From the NCBI GenBank assembly GCA_038916785.1, contig JBCLBO010000003.1:1-64000 (forward strand): 64,000 nucleotides of DNA, written 5' to 3'. Shown piece by piece: positions 7,339 through 16,384 of the stretch. Made by a program: the position numbers and the translations under genes. Positions within the stretch are counted from its first letter, which is position 1. The number at the start of each line of letters is the position of its first letter. This DNA is from VFKU01 sp038916785. Lineage in GTDB: Bacteria; Hydrogenedentota; Hydrogenedentia; Hydrogenedentales; GCA-2746185. The notes below the pieces were generated by a model. That model did no database searches. It was given only the letters and a program-made list of their open reading frames with translations, and was not told the origin of the DNA.

Positions 7339-8208
7339 CTATTCTGCGGGAGCAGAATCCGTCGGCGAGAGTTCGCGGATGCCCTGGGCGTTCGCGTTCT
7401 TCGCGCGGTCGAGCTGGCTGCGCGTGCAGGTCGCCTCGCGCAAGTCCGCCTCGCTGAGGTCGGCGCCGTCGAGCGAGGCGCCTTGCAGGTTGGCGTGCTG
7501 GAGGTCCGCGGCATGCAGGTTGGCATTGGCGAAACTCGCGCCTTGCGCGTCGATGGAGCGCAAGTAGGCGCCCCTGAATAGGCAGCCGTCGAAGGTGGCG
7601 CGTTGCAGGCCGGAGTGCTTGAGGTCGGCGATGGAAAAGTCGCAGTTGGTCACGGTAGCGTCGCGGAAATCCGCGTCTTGAAGGTCGGCCCCGGTGAAGT
7701 CCGAGCGATCGATCTTCGCGCCGCCGAAGGTGGCGCGCTGCGCTTTGATTTCCTTGAGGTGCGCGCCGATGATTTGCGTCTCATTCAGCCGCGCGTCTTC
7801 GAGATTGGCGTGCGAGAGGTCCGCGCCGTTGAGGTTGGCGCGCGTGAGGTCTGCGGTGCCGAGCTGCGCTTCCTTGAGGTCCGCGCCGTCGAGTTGCACG
7901 TCGCGCAGGATGGTCTTCTTTAGAATGGCGCGCTGGAGGATGGCCTTCGAGAGCTTGGCGCCTTCGAGGTTCGCGCGTTGGACTTTGGCTTCGTAGAGGT
8001 CTGCGCCGCTGAAGTCGGCGCGCGACAGTTCGGCCTTCTGCAAATTCGCGCGCTGCAAGATGCAGCCGCGCAAATCGGCCTCGACCAAATTCGCCCCTTG
8101 CAGATTCGCTTCACGAAGGTCGGGGACGACGCCCGGCGTGTTTGCGCGCCACGCGTTCCATCCCGTCACCCCCGCCTGCAGGAGCGCCAGATGTCCTTTG
8201 TCCGCCAC
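7339..8208 (-). CDS. pentapeptide-repeat protein
   Basis: The 289-residue protein is almost wholly built of A(D/N)LxX five-residue units from about residue 29 to 265, which fold as a right-handed quadrilateral beta-helix of roughly 45 units. No signal peptide or membrane helix is visible, so it is probably cytoplasmic. Such proteins act variously as DNA mimics, scaffolds or effector parts; nothing here discriminates. It is transcribed divergently from the transpeptidase fusion, with about 195 bp of shared upstream DNA. The coding repeats make the antisense strand look falsely open. Confidence 0.9.
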   Translation of the reverse strand: MADKGHLALLQAGVTGWNAWRANTPGVVPDLREANLQGANLVEADLRGCILQRANLQKAELSRADFSGADLYEAKVQRANLEGAKLSKAILQRAILKKTILRDVQLDGADLKEAQLGTADLTRANLNGADLSHANLEDARLNETQIIGAHLKEIKAQRATFGGAKIDRSDFTGADLQDADFRDATVTNCDFSIADLKHSGLQRATFDGCLFRGAYLRSIDAQGASFANANLHAADLQHANLQGASLDGADLSEADLREATCTRSQLDRAKNANAQGIRELSPTDSAPAE

Positions 8209-8403
8209 GTCTGGCTTCCTTCACGGACCCAAGTCCACTTCCGCGAAACTCCACGATACGCGATCGCGTGGCGCCGGCTCAAGTCCCGGCGCTCGCGGAC
8301 AATGTTTAAGTCGCTATGACACCGGGAGTTAGCGGCCCGCAATTGGCCTTAGGCGCGCGTGCGCTGCTACCATTGCGGCACGCTTCTCGGGGGAAAAGCG
8401 ACT

Positions 8404-10191
8404 ATGCTGGTTTCGGTCCTGATTTCATTGGCCCTATGCGCACAGACCGATCCGCCTCCCTCCGACGCCCCGGCCATCGATGCCGCCGCGCCGCATTCGC
8501 CGCGACTCGCACTCGACGCGCCGCTGGACTCCTCGCGCTTCACCGCGCCTGACGAGGCGATCGCCGCTGCATGGCAACGAGCGGCGCTATATATAGAAGC
8601 GCGGCGCGGCGAAGGTTTCGCCGCGGACTTGGGCGCGGCGGTCGGCCCCTTCTGGGGCGACATGGAGGTGGCGGGCCGCGCGTACCTCTGGCACACCGGG
8701 GACGCGAGCGTGTTGCGCGCGGGGATCGAGCGGATTTTTTATCCGTCGCCTGCTGCGCAGGCCGAGGGGCCGCCGGCGCCGCTCGCGGCGTACTCGTTGC
8801 TGTGGCCGCACATGCTCCACACGTATTACCTGCATACGGGCGACGCGAAATATACCCGGGCACTCTCGGAGTTCGCATTGCCTGAACTTGCGGCGCACTT
8901 CGAGGCTGCGCTCGGAGCCGACGGTCTGCTCGATGCTGCGAAGCTCTCCGCGTGGCCGGCTGAATTGCTCGCGGGCTTCTCCGCTGAGGCCGCGGGGAAA
9001 CCGAACGCGGTATTGAACGCGTTTTATTTCCACGCGCTGAGCTATATGAAGGTGCTCGCGGCGGAGTTGGGACTGCCCTTCAGCGAGTATGCTGAGGCCT
9101 CGGCGAAATTGCAGCAGGGTTTCGACACGGCATTTTGGGACCCGAACGCGAATGCGTATCGGGACGCGCCGGGATTGGATGCGCACTCGGTGTTGTCCAG
9201 TGCGCTGGCGTTGAACTTTGGCCTTGCGCCGGCCGAGCGGCGCGACGCGATTGTGGCGCTGATTCGGCGCGACGGCGCGAATTGTGCCGCGGCGTTTCGT
9301 CCCTATGTGATTGAGGCGTGTCTGCGGGCTGGCGAGATGCAACTTGCGCTGGATCTGTTGACGTATGTGCAGGAGGCGTCAGGGGAACTGAGCATTCTGT
9401 ACTTGATCCCGGAGTACGTGGCCGGACTCGGCCCCGCGGGCTTTGGCTGGCAAGGCGTGCAGGCCGCGCCGCGCGTCCCTCCTCGGCTGGATGCGTTCTC
9501 GTTGTCGATTCCGCTCCCCGCGGGCCGTGCGACGATGCACTACGCGCGCGACACTGGGGCGCGCCTCGTTCTGCCGCCGGGCGCCGGCGCGTGGGTCGAA
9601 TCTGGAATCGGAGAACCTGTCATGGTGAAGAACGACCTGAGCCACGGCCGCGGCGAGATCACGGCCGCGCAACTCGAGCTGCTGAACTCGAAGGATTGGA
9701 CCGCGCGCGCGGGTGAAGGCCGCGGCGTTTGGATATCGATCGGCGAGCAGGTGCTGCGTATCGTCGAGTCCGGCCGGCTGGTGTACCAGGCGCGCTGCGC
9801 GTCGTCGGCGTCCGGCATCGGCTCCGAATTGGACAGCATGCAGACGCCGCTGGGCTGGCATAAATTGGTCACCAAGCTCGGTGCGAAGGCCGTGCGTGGG
9901 CAGGTGTTCCGCTCGCGCCAGCCGACGCGCGAGGTGTGGCAGCCGGGCGAACAGCCTGCGGAGGACCTGGTGCTGACGCGGGTGATGCTGCTCGACGGGC
10001 TAGAGCCGGGCGTGAACCAGGGCGGCAGCGTGGATTCGTATGCGCGCAATATTTACATTCACGGCACGAACGACGAGGCGCGCCTCGGCACGCCGTCGTC
10101 GCACGGGTGCATACGCCTGAGCAACGACGATGTGATTGAAGTATTCGAGATCCTGCCCGAAGGCACGCCGGTGCTGATCACGGCGGAGTGA
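8404..10191 (+). CDS. exported GH78-like six-hairpin domain fused to L,D-transpeptidase (YkuD)
   Basis: The 595-residue protein starts at the ATG at 8404 behind GGGGGAAA; a GTG 15 codons earlier would spoil the signal peptide (MLVSVLISLALCAQ). Residues about 50-400 are an alpha-helical toroid. The portion NAFYFHALSYMKVLAAELG...AFWDPNANAYRDA, then LLTYVQEA and YLIPEYVAGLGPAGFGW, follows the order of the alpha-rhamnosidase (GH78) catalytic toroid and its beta-sandwich tail. Residues about 430-595 are a YkuD domain with His553 and Cys569 in HGTNDEARLGTPSSHGC, the 3-3 cross-linking active site. Peptidoglycan remodelling is likely; the substrate of the first domain is unknown. Confidence 0.8.
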   Translation: MLVSVLISLALCAQTDPPPSDAPAIDAAAPHSPRLALDAPLDSSRFTAPDEAIAAAWQRAALYIEARRGEGFAADLGAAVGPFWGDMEVAGRAYLWHTGDASVLRAGIERIFYPSPAAQAEGPPAPLAAYSLLWPHMLHTYYLHTGDAKYTRALSEFALPELAAHFEAALGADGLLDAAKLSAWPAELLAGFSAEAAGKPNAVLNAFYFHALSYMKVLAAELGLPFSEYAEASAKLQQGFDTAFWDPNANAYRDAPGLDAHSVLSSALALNFGLAPAERRDAIVALIRRDGANCAAAFRPYVIEACLRAGEMQLALDLLTYVQEASGELSILYLIPEYVAGLGPAGFGWQGVQAAPRVPPRLDAFSLSIPLPAGRATMHYARDTGARLVLPPGAGAWVESGIGEPVMVKNDLSHGRGEITAAQLELLNSKDWTARAGEGRGVWISIGEQVLRIVESGRLVYQARCASSASGIGSELDSMQTPLGWHKLVTKLGAKAVRGQVFRSRQPTREVWQPGEQPAEDLVLTRVMLLDGLEPGVNQGGSVDSYARNIYIHGTNDEARLGTPSSHGCIRLSNDDVIEVFEILPEGTPVLITAE

Positions 10192-10205
10192 GTCTTTGTT
10201 GCGAA

Positions 10206-10345
10206 TGTAGGGGCGGCCCCCGTGGCCGCCCTGTGCGTACCGGAGTCGCCGCTCCGAAGGCAGGGCGGGGACAGGGCCCCGCCCCTACGGCCTGTAGATT
10301 GTTTATTCTGGAAAACGACAAATCACGAAAAGCCGCCCCTACGGC
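10206..10345. repeat. dispersed GC-rich repeats (GTAGGGGCGG / CCGCCCCTAC)
   Basis: GTAGGGGCGG at 10208-10217 recurs inverted at about 10277-10288 and again at 10332-10343, with GGGCGGGGACAGGGCCCCG between. The first pair can form a long hairpin between the convergent genes ending at 10191 and 10391, so it may also help end transcription. Confidence 0.6.
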
Positions 10346-10390
10346 GACGTTGGAGTTGATCGCGCGAAGTTGCATAAGGTCCCAAGAAAT

Positions 10391-12814
10391 TCAGCGCGTT
10401 TGTGTGCCGGTGTACGTGGCCTTGTCCTGGGAGTCGAAGAAGTAGTTCGACTGCGGGCCGAACCAGCCTACTCCCCACGCCGCGTTGCGCGCGCCGTAGA
10501 TGTTGGCGCCGGTGGTCCATGTAAATTTTTCGCTGGTCACGTGGCCGTCCGCCCAGAGGACGTTGGCGCGGCCGTGGTGGCGGAAGTGGATGGACGGCGA
10601 GGCGAAGCCCCACTCGGCGTTGCCGCGTGGCGCGTCCGGCGTGACGAACATGGGCGGCTCCGCGATACCGTATTCGATGATGTATCCGTCCTGTGGGAGC
10701 GCGGCGTCGGTGAACATGATGGTGTCGCCCGGCAATCGCACGCGCGAGTCGATCGTGCCGCGGCGCACATTCGCCGGGAAATCGTCGGCGTAGTCCGTGC
10801 CGCCGAGGTAGGCGGCGTTGTAGCCGTAGCCGCCGGTGCCGGACTCGAAGGCGTTGGGCGCGGTGTCGCGATTTTTGTATTCGAAGAAGATGGGGCACAT
10901 CTTCACGCGCTTGTCCGGCAGGTACTCCGCGAGCGGGCCTTGCATCGGGTCGAAATCGTCGAGAATCGTCGCGCGCGCGCCGTGCCAGCGGACGAGGCCG
11001 CCGCCGTTTGCGTCGATGTCGGGCGCGGCGGGGACATAGTGGCCGTCGTGTTCCGCGGCGAACATGCTGTTGGCGAGATAGAGCTGGCGCAGGTTGTTGA
11101 CGCATTGCACGGAGCGCGCTTGTTGGCGGGCACGGGAGAGGACTGGCAGAAGGATCGCGGCGAGCACGCCAATGATGGCGATGACGACGAGCAGTTCGAT
11201 CATCGTGAAGCCGCGATTGCGGGGTCTTCCGGCGCGCCAAAGCGGCAGCGAGCTGCCGCGGTCCAAAGAGCGCGGCTGGTGAGTTGGGTGTCTGAAGTGG
11301 ATGTAGAGCGCTGCCAGTGCGCCGAGCGCGGCCAGTAGCGATGAAACGTTGAGCGGGACTGCGGGCGGGTCTTCGCCGGCGAGCGGGGCGGCGATGGCGA
11401 AGATGCCCGCGCGTGTGGTCCGGAAGGTGACGGTGCGTGCGCCGAGGTCGGTCGTGACGCTCGAGATACCGGAGGCGGTGTAGTTGCCGCCGTCGAGGCG
11501 ATAGACGGTGATTCCGTTTTCGTTGAGTCCGGCGAGTTGGCCGGTGGTGTAGGTGATGACGACTTCGGCGGCGGCGATCTGCGCGGCGGGGAAGTCGCTT
11601 TCGGAGGCCATCACTTCGAGCGCGGCGCCGCTGAGTGTCCGGCCGGCCGCCGGTAGTGGAGCGACGGGCGGGGCCACTGGGACCAGGTCTACGGTCGCGG
11701 AGAAGGTGCTGCTCGTGCGCGTGCCCGCTGCGAAGAGCCGCAAGCGATTGCCCAGCAAATCCTGCGCGGTGCCGAGCAGCGTGCCGGAGGGACTGCCGCC
11801 TTCGATGGTGGGAATTTCGAGCGCCAGCACGGTGCTCTCCGGCCGCACGGGGTCAGTCCCCGCGACGCGGAGCTCGTAGTCGTCGAGAATGCCGTCGGTG
11901 TCGGAGTCGACGCTGGGGGCGACGTCGGCGGCGGCCATGATTTCCGGTGAGGCCGTGCCGACGGACATCGAGCGCGAGACGAAGGGGCTGAGCCGGACGT
12001 ATTGGAACTGCGTGAGGCCTGCGGGCGCGCCGTTTTGCGCGATGGCCCAGGCGATGTCGAAGGCGTCTCCCCCGCCGCTGCGCGGGGTCATGCCGACGGC
12101 GAGCGGGTTGTCCGGCCGGACGTAATTGTCGAGGTAGGGCGCGAGCGTCGGGCTCATTTCGGCGTAGCCCCAGTTGTATTCGGTGGACGAAGGCCCGGTC
12201 GCGACGGAGAGTGTGTTGGGATTCGTGATGGCGCCGGCCATGAACAATTCCTGCCCGGCGGCGAACACATTCGTGTCGCCCGCATTCTCGGTGACCAGGG
12301 GGAGCGCTCCGCCGGTGTAGGGAAATGCGCGACTGCCGGGGACCAAAAACCAATTGACGCCGTCGTCGCTGATTTCGATTATGGCCGGCTCTTCAAATTT
12401 TCGTTGCTGATTTCCGCCGACCCAGAACGCATTCGAATAGACGATACAGTCGAGTCCGAAGGCGTTGAGCGGATCATCGGTGACGGGTGTGTTGAATTTC
12501 AGCACGAGCCGACCGCGGTTCAGGAGCGTGGGTACGCCGAGGCTGACGACGGTTTTCACGCCCGCGTCGTCGTTAAAGGGTTCGCTCGGGCCAAGTCCGC
12601 GCGGCGGACCGAGCGCGACGGCGGGTGTCGTGTAGCCCGTGACGGGGCTCGTGGCGGAGTAGTCGACGACTTGATCGGCCCAGGGATCGTCTTGGGCGTG
12701 CGCGGGAAGTTGGGCGAGCGTGAGAACTAGGGCAAGGGCCATCCATGTGGCGCGCGAGACCGGGTTGTGCCGAAGTCGGTCGCCGGCGCGATGATATGGA
12801 TGGCCCGCAATCAT
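10391..12814 (-). CDS. exported surface protein fused in frame to a type II pseudopilin
   Basis: From the ATG at 12814 (ATGA overlap with the upstream gene) the frame encodes 807 residues. A signal peptide (MALALVLTLAQLPAHAQ region) is followed by a domain reading LGPPRGLGPSEPF, VVSLGV, LKFNTPVTDDP and CIVYSNAFWVGGN, typical of secreted proteins related to DUF4465-like surface layers. Then come an Asp-rich SDTDGILDDYE repeat, further beta-rich segments and a membrane helix (LLAALGALAALYIHF). With no stop the frame runs on into GFTMIELLVVIAIIGVLAAI, LRQL and HHGRANVLWADGHV, a complete DUF1559-like pseudopilin of about 270 residues. A TTG at about 11274 could start it separately. The junction contains a hairpin repeat. 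Confidence 0.75.
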   Translation of the reverse strand: MIAGHPYHRAGDRLRHNPVSRATWMALALVLTLAQLPAHAQDDPWADQVVDYSATSPVTGYTTPAVALGPPRGLGPSEPFNDDAGVKTVVSLGVPTLLNRGRLVLKFNTPVTDDPLNAFGLDCIVYSNAFWVGGNQQRKFEEPAIIEISDDGVNWFLVPGSRAFPYTGGALPLVTENAGDTNVFAAGQELFMAGAITNPNTLSVATGPSSTEYNWGYAEMSPTLAPYLDNYVRPDNPLAVGMTPRSGGGDAFDIAWAIAQNGAPAGLTQFQYVRLSPFVSRSMSVGTASPEIMAAADVAPSVDSDTDGILDDYELRVAGTDPVRPESTVLALEIPTIEGGSPSGTLLGTAQDLLGNRLRLFAAGTRTSSTFSATVDLVPVAPPVAPLPAAGRTLSGAALEVMASESDFPAAQIAAAEVVITYTTGQLAGLNENGITVYRLDGGNYTASGISSVTTDLGARTVTFRTTRAGIFAIAAPLAGEDPPAVPLNVSSLLAALGALAALYIHFRHPTHQPRSLDRGSSLPLWRAGRPRNRGFTMIELLVVIAIIGVLAAILLPVLSRARQQARSVQCVNNLRQLYLANSMFAAEHDGHYVPAAPDIDANGGGLVRWHGARATILDDFDPMQGPLAEYLPDKRVKMCPIFFEYKNRDTAPNAFESGTGGYGYNAAYLGGTDYADDFPANVRRGTIDSRVRLPGDTIMFTDAALPQDGYIIEYGIAEPPMFVTPDAPRGNAEWGFASPSIHFRHHGRANVLWADGHVTSEKFTWTTGANIYGARNAAWGVGWFGPQSNYFFDSQDKATYTGTQTR
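11229..11285. repeat. hairpin repeat at the fusion junction
   Basis: AAGCGGCAGCGAGCTGCCGC can fold on itself and is followed by GGTCCAAAGAGCGCGGCTGG. It lies exactly between the membrane helix of the surface protein and the pseudopilin leader and reads through in frame. It looks like a dispersed palindromic repeat rather than protein-driven sequence. Confidence 0.55.
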
Positions 12815-14685
12815 TTTCTCTGCACAGTCCCGGTGCGGCGTGTGGCGCGTGCAGACAGGCCCACGGCCACGGCAACGGCCAGCGCGAGGGAAATCGCCGC
12901 GATCGGATTGAAGATTGGCGCGAGTACGGCGCGCGTCGCGGCGCGGGCGGCCGGGCGCTGAGAAATCCACGCCGCAGCCGCGGGGCCAAGGCGGTAGTAT
13001 GCGTCTGTGAAGGCGGCCCCGGAGGCGGAGTCCAACAGGGCGCGGTCGCGGAATGCGCGTAAGCGGCCGAGTTCGTCGGTCATGGGCGTGCCGTAGGCGG
13101 CGGTGGCGATGAAGCAGCCTCCTCCTCCCCCGCTCACTCCGCCGGTGCCGTCGAGGCGATCGCTGGCGGCCGCGACGGCGAAATCGAAGTCGTCCCCACC
13201 CATCGCCGCAACGTTATCGAACTCGGTCAAGTTGGTGAAGGTGTCGCCGTCGGCGTCGCCGCTTGCGAAGTAGGGCTCGTAGGCGAGCGGCGCTCCGCGC
13301 GAGACCAGCGTGTCCTCGACGAAGAGCGGCAGGCAGTTTTCCGTGTCGGTGCAGGTCACCGTCGAGTAGGTCCCGCTGAGGGGCGTGGCCGCGCCGCTGA
13401 GGAGCGCGAGCACGGCGTCCTGCATGGCGTCGTTCATGAAGAGCAGCACAGGGATGATCCGGCTGTAGGCCGCGAGCGCTCCCGCGCTGGCCTCGGTGGC
13501 GAAGACTTCGCCGTTGTCGTCGTAGGCGGTGTTCGTTGCGAAGGTGAGCGCGTCGTCCTCGTTTACCCGGCACGAATAGAGCTCGACCAGTTCGAGCATC
13601 GCGGTATCGGGGATGGTGTCAGCGTCCAGATCCGTCGCGCCCGGGCTGAATTGCGCGATGAACTCTGCGAACTCGGTGTCGATTTCGTCGAACTCGCTGC
13701 ACGGGCTGTCCGGCGGGATGACGGGGAGCATGGTTATCGAGGCGTAGGCGTCCGGCGGATTGACGCTCGGGTCGATCGCGAGCACTTGATCGGTCTTGCG
13801 GCTGTAGACGAGCGCGTAGGCGGGACCGGTGCCAGCGGGGTCCAGCGTGTCCAGGATTGTGGCGGGAGTGGTGTCGGGATCCACCCATTGAACGCCACCG
13901 GTCCCGACGCTGTTCTCATCGCCGCCGATCAGCAGCGTACCGTCGGTGGCGACACCGGAAACGCCGCCGTTCAGGAATTGCCCGATGGCGCCGACGGGTG
14001 TGCCGTCGGTAGTCCAACTGAGCGGCGTGGAGTCGGTGAAGGCGGTGGTCAGTGCCGACTCGCTGAAGTAGCGCAGCTCGCGCGTCGTGGGATTCATCAC
14101 ATAGACGCGGTCCGCCGAGGGGTCGAGGCCGAGCGCCGCGGGCTGCGAACCAGCCGGCTTTTGCACGACGAGACGGGCGACCGCCGGTGTGACGGAGGTG
14201 TCCACGAGGACGATTTCCGCGCCGACGAGATCGTCGCGCACGCGATCGAGCAGGATGTAGCGGTCGCCCATGAGCGCGCCGGTTGTATGCGTCGGAACGT
14301 CAATCTCTTCACCCGTGACGAAATCCTTCGCAGCGTTTATGTCGCTGATTTTGTAGAGGACGCCGTCCGCGCCGCTGCCGAGAATGACGGTTTTGTTGTT
14401 CGAGCGAATTCCGACGAAGGAGGGATCGCCGGCGTAACCGGCGCCCGAGGGTTTCAATTCCGAACTGGGCTCGCTCAGCCGTGTCAGTTGCTGGAAATAC
14501 ACGGTGTCACCATCCCACAGGATGAGGCGGCCGCGACTGGATTCGGCGGCGCCGAGCGTGAGCGTGGCGCCCGCGACCGGGTCGGGATACTGGGGGGCGA
14601 CGCGGAAGGTCGCAATATCCGGGATCACGACGGCACTCGCCGCGCGGTACGCGCAAATGAGACCCAACGCCAGCACGAAACGCAT
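12811..14685 (-). CDS. exported beta-propeller-like protein with CFI-box tail
   Basis: The 624-residue protein has a signal peptide (MRFVLALGLICAYRAASA), about 300 residues of recurring beta-rich segments (RVYVMNPTTRELRYF, GGVSGVATDGTLLIGG, YALVYSRKTDQVLAID) suggesting a propeller, a cysteine-containing middle domain, an Asp-rich ASGDADGDTFTNLTEFD repeat, a Gly run, CFIATAAYGTP and a terminal membrane helix. It parallels the protein at 14947-16008 segment by segment in its N-terminal half, so the two are paralogs. The ATG at 14685 has AGGAG seven bases upstream. It is the second gene of the riboswitch operon, 261 bp after the first, and overlaps the third by four bases. Confidence 0.8.
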   Translation of the reverse strand: MRFVLALGLICAYRAASAVVIPDIATFRVAPQYPDPVAGATLTLGAAESSRGRLILWDGDTVYFQQLTRLSEPSSELKPSGAGYAGDPSFVGIRSNNKTVILGSGADGVLYKISDINAAKDFVTGEEIDVPTHTTGALMGDRYILLDRVRDDLVGAEIVLVDTSVTPAVARLVVQKPAGSQPAALGLDPSADRVYVMNPTTRELRYFSESALTTAFTDSTPLSWTTDGTPVGAIGQFLNGGVSGVATDGTLLIGGDENSVGTGGVQWVDPDTTPATILDTLDPAGTGPAYALVYSRKTDQVLAIDPSVNPPDAYASITMLPVIPPDSPCSEFDEIDTEFAEFIAQFSPGATDLDADTIPDTAMLELVELYSCRVNEDDALTFATNTAYDDNGEVFATEASAGALAAYSRIIPVLLFMNDAMQDAVLALLSGAATPLSGTYSTVTCTDTENCLPLFVEDTLVSRGAPLAYEPYFASGDADGDTFTNLTEFDNVAAMGGDDFDFAVAAASDRLDGTGGVSGGGGGCFIATAAYGTPMTDELGRLRAFRDRALLDSASGAAFTDAYYRLGPAAAAWISQRPAARAATRAVLAPIFNPIAAISLALAVAVAVGLSARATRRTGTVQRK

Positions 14686-14946
14686 GAAGTCGCTCCTTCC
14701 GGGGCTGATGCAGGCCGGGATGCGGCTGGAGCGGCGCCGCAGCGGGGGCAGACGGCCCCAATAGGAGCGTATTCCCCCGTGCGCAGCGCGGCTGGCCGCA
14801 ACGGCGCTTCGGCGGCGATGATTCGCCGCGTTGCCCGGCCCGTTGCATCGTCACGGCGGGCCCTTCAATGCAGCGGCCCGCCTTGAGCGAAAGTCTACGC
14901 AACACGCGCGGGACAATCAAAGAGCGGATCGACATCGCGCGTGGCA

Positions 14947-16008
14947 TCAGGCGATCCTCCTGCGGCGTCTGAGGCGCAGCGCGCACACGGCAAGCGCGAT
15001 GGCGGCCAGCGCCAGCCCCCATGCGCCCGCCGCGGGGAGTGCGGCGACACCGTTCTGCGTGGCGTGGAAGATCAGCGGGTCGCCGAAGCTGGGCGGGAAC
15101 TCGACGGCGATGAAGTCTTCCGTTGCGTCGTTGTAGATCATGCCGTAGAAGGGACCGGAACCGGCGGGGTCGAAGGTGGTGATCACGTTGCCGCTGCCGG
15201 GATTGACCTCGACGATCTCGCCGAATCCGGCCATGACGAGGTTGCCGGCCGCCGTGACGCCCGAGACGCCGCCGAGGGGATAGGCGAAGGGCGTGCCGAT
15301 GTCGGCGCCGGCGCTCCATGCGACCGTGCTGCTGGTGTTGAAGGCGTTGATGATGCTGGCGGCGGAGAAGGATTTGTACTGGCCGTTGCCGCTGTCGGCG
15401 ACGTAGAGCGTGCCTCCATTCACGGCGACCGAGGCGGAGAAGGAGCCCGCCGGTTTCGTGATGATGGTATCGCGTGCGGGGGACTCCGGCCGGCGGAGCA
15501 CGGTTAGCGGAGCGCGCACCGAGCGCGCGATGGAAATATCAATGACGATGATTTCGGCGGGCGAGCCGAAGTCGCCGCGATCGAAGGCGACGAGCGTCGA
15601 GTTGAGAAAGGCCGCCGCGTAGTGACTGGGCACGACGATCTCGTCGCCGCTTTGGTAATCCTGCGGCGCATTGAAATCGAAGGGATAAACATTCGCGGTG
15701 ACTCCGTTTCCGAAGCCCGCGCCGAGCAGGACGTAGTCCTCGTCGAAACTCAGCGTGGCGAAGCCGGGATCGCCGATGTACCCCGAGGCGACCGGATCGA
15801 AAACGGCGGAGCCGGGCGCGCGCTGGATGAAGACGACGTCGCCGTTCCACAGGAGGTAGCGCCCATCGGGCAGCGAACAGCCGACGACGCCACTCGCGCC
15901 GGGGGCGGCTTGCGGAATGTTCGCGGCGACGCGAAAATCCGATTCATCGGGCAATGCGAATGCGGCAGAACTCAAAAGCAATGCAAGTGCAAAAGGGATA
16001 GTACGCAC
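14947..16008 (-). CDS. exported beta-propeller-like protein with IPTL-like C-terminal sorting signal
   Basis: The 353-residue protein starts at a GTG with an AGAGGAAAA site. It has a signal peptide (MRTIPFALALLLSSAAFA), propeller-like segments (DGRYLLWNGDVVFIQ, GGTLYVADSGNGQYKSF, GGVSGVTAAGNLVMAG), and a C-terminal cassette LPAAGAWGLALAAIALAVCA followed by arginines, matching IPTL/PEP-CTERM-type tripartite sorting tails. It is the first gene behind the cobalamin riboswitch. By analogy with BtuG, a surface beta-propeller that binds cobalamin in Bacteroides, it might bind corrinoids; that is inference from regulation and fold type only. Confidence 0.75.
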   Translation of the reverse strand: MRTIPFALALLLSSAAFALPDESDFRVAANIPQAAPGASGVVGCSLPDGRYLLWNGDVVFIQRAPGSAVFDPVASGYIGDPGFATLSFDEDYVLLGAGFGNGVTANVYPFDFNAPQDYQSGDEIVVPSHYAAAFLNSTLVAFDRGDFGSPAEIIVIDISIARSVRAPLTVLRRPESPARDTIITKPAGSFSASVAVNGGTLYVADSGNGQYKSFSAASIINAFNTSSTVAWSAGADIGTPFAYPLGGVSGVTAAGNLVMAGFGEIVEVNPGSGNVITTFDPAGSGPFYGMIYNDATEDFIAVEFPPSFGDPLIFHATQNGVAALPAAGAWGLALAAIALAVCALRLRRRRRIA

Positions 16009-16117
16009 GATGACTGTTTTCCTCTGTTTCCGTCATGGACGAGGTTGTGCTTCGCCGGTGCGCGGCTGTCGCCGGATGCACCTGTGGCGAAACGATTCCG
16101 TTACGCTCGGTCCGTGG

Positions 16118-16145
16118 AAAAAAGAGGCAGAATTAGGAAGGCCTC
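16118..16145 (-). terminator. candidate riboswitch expression-platform terminator
   Basis: On the minus strand GAGGC (from 16141-16145) can pair with GCCTC (16124-16128), followed directly by six T (16118-16123). An overlapping alternative stem, ATTAGG with CCTAAT (16132-16137 and 16149-16154), would exclude it. The stem is short (5 bp, 12-base loop), so the call is tentative, but the position between aptamer and first gene is right for ligand-dependent termination. Confidence 0.45.
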
Positions 16146-16197
16146 AAGCCTAATGCTGCACCAACTCTTTCCGCGAAGTTGTTGCAAATACGTGGGT

Positions 16198-16380
16198 GGT
16201 GGGCAGGTCTTCTGGCTTCCGGGTCTTCCTACTCCCCGCGCCTTCCCATCCTGTCGGACAGTGGCGTATCGCGGGTTTCGTCGCCGGTTACAGCAGCGCG
16301 ACTGCGGCGGATTCTCACCGCCTTCCCTGGGCCCGTTTCTGGATCAACGTTGTGCAGTCCCCTCCCTTCGTTGAGATCAG
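16198..16380 (-). promoter_or_regulatory. cobalamin riboswitch
   Basis: Read on the minus strand the element shows the cobalamin aptamer core in order: GGGAAGGCGGTGAGAATCCG, then GCTGCTGTAACCGGCGA (containing the conserved CTGTAACCGG), CCACTG, GGATGGGAAGGC, and finally AGCCAGAAGACCTGCC, the B12-box closing strand. Spacing fits the family. It lies about 190 bases upstream of the GTG at 16008 and directly after a sigma-70 promoter, so it should control the three-gene envelope operon 16008 to 10391. Confidence 0.93.
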
Positions 16381-16384
16381 TGCG

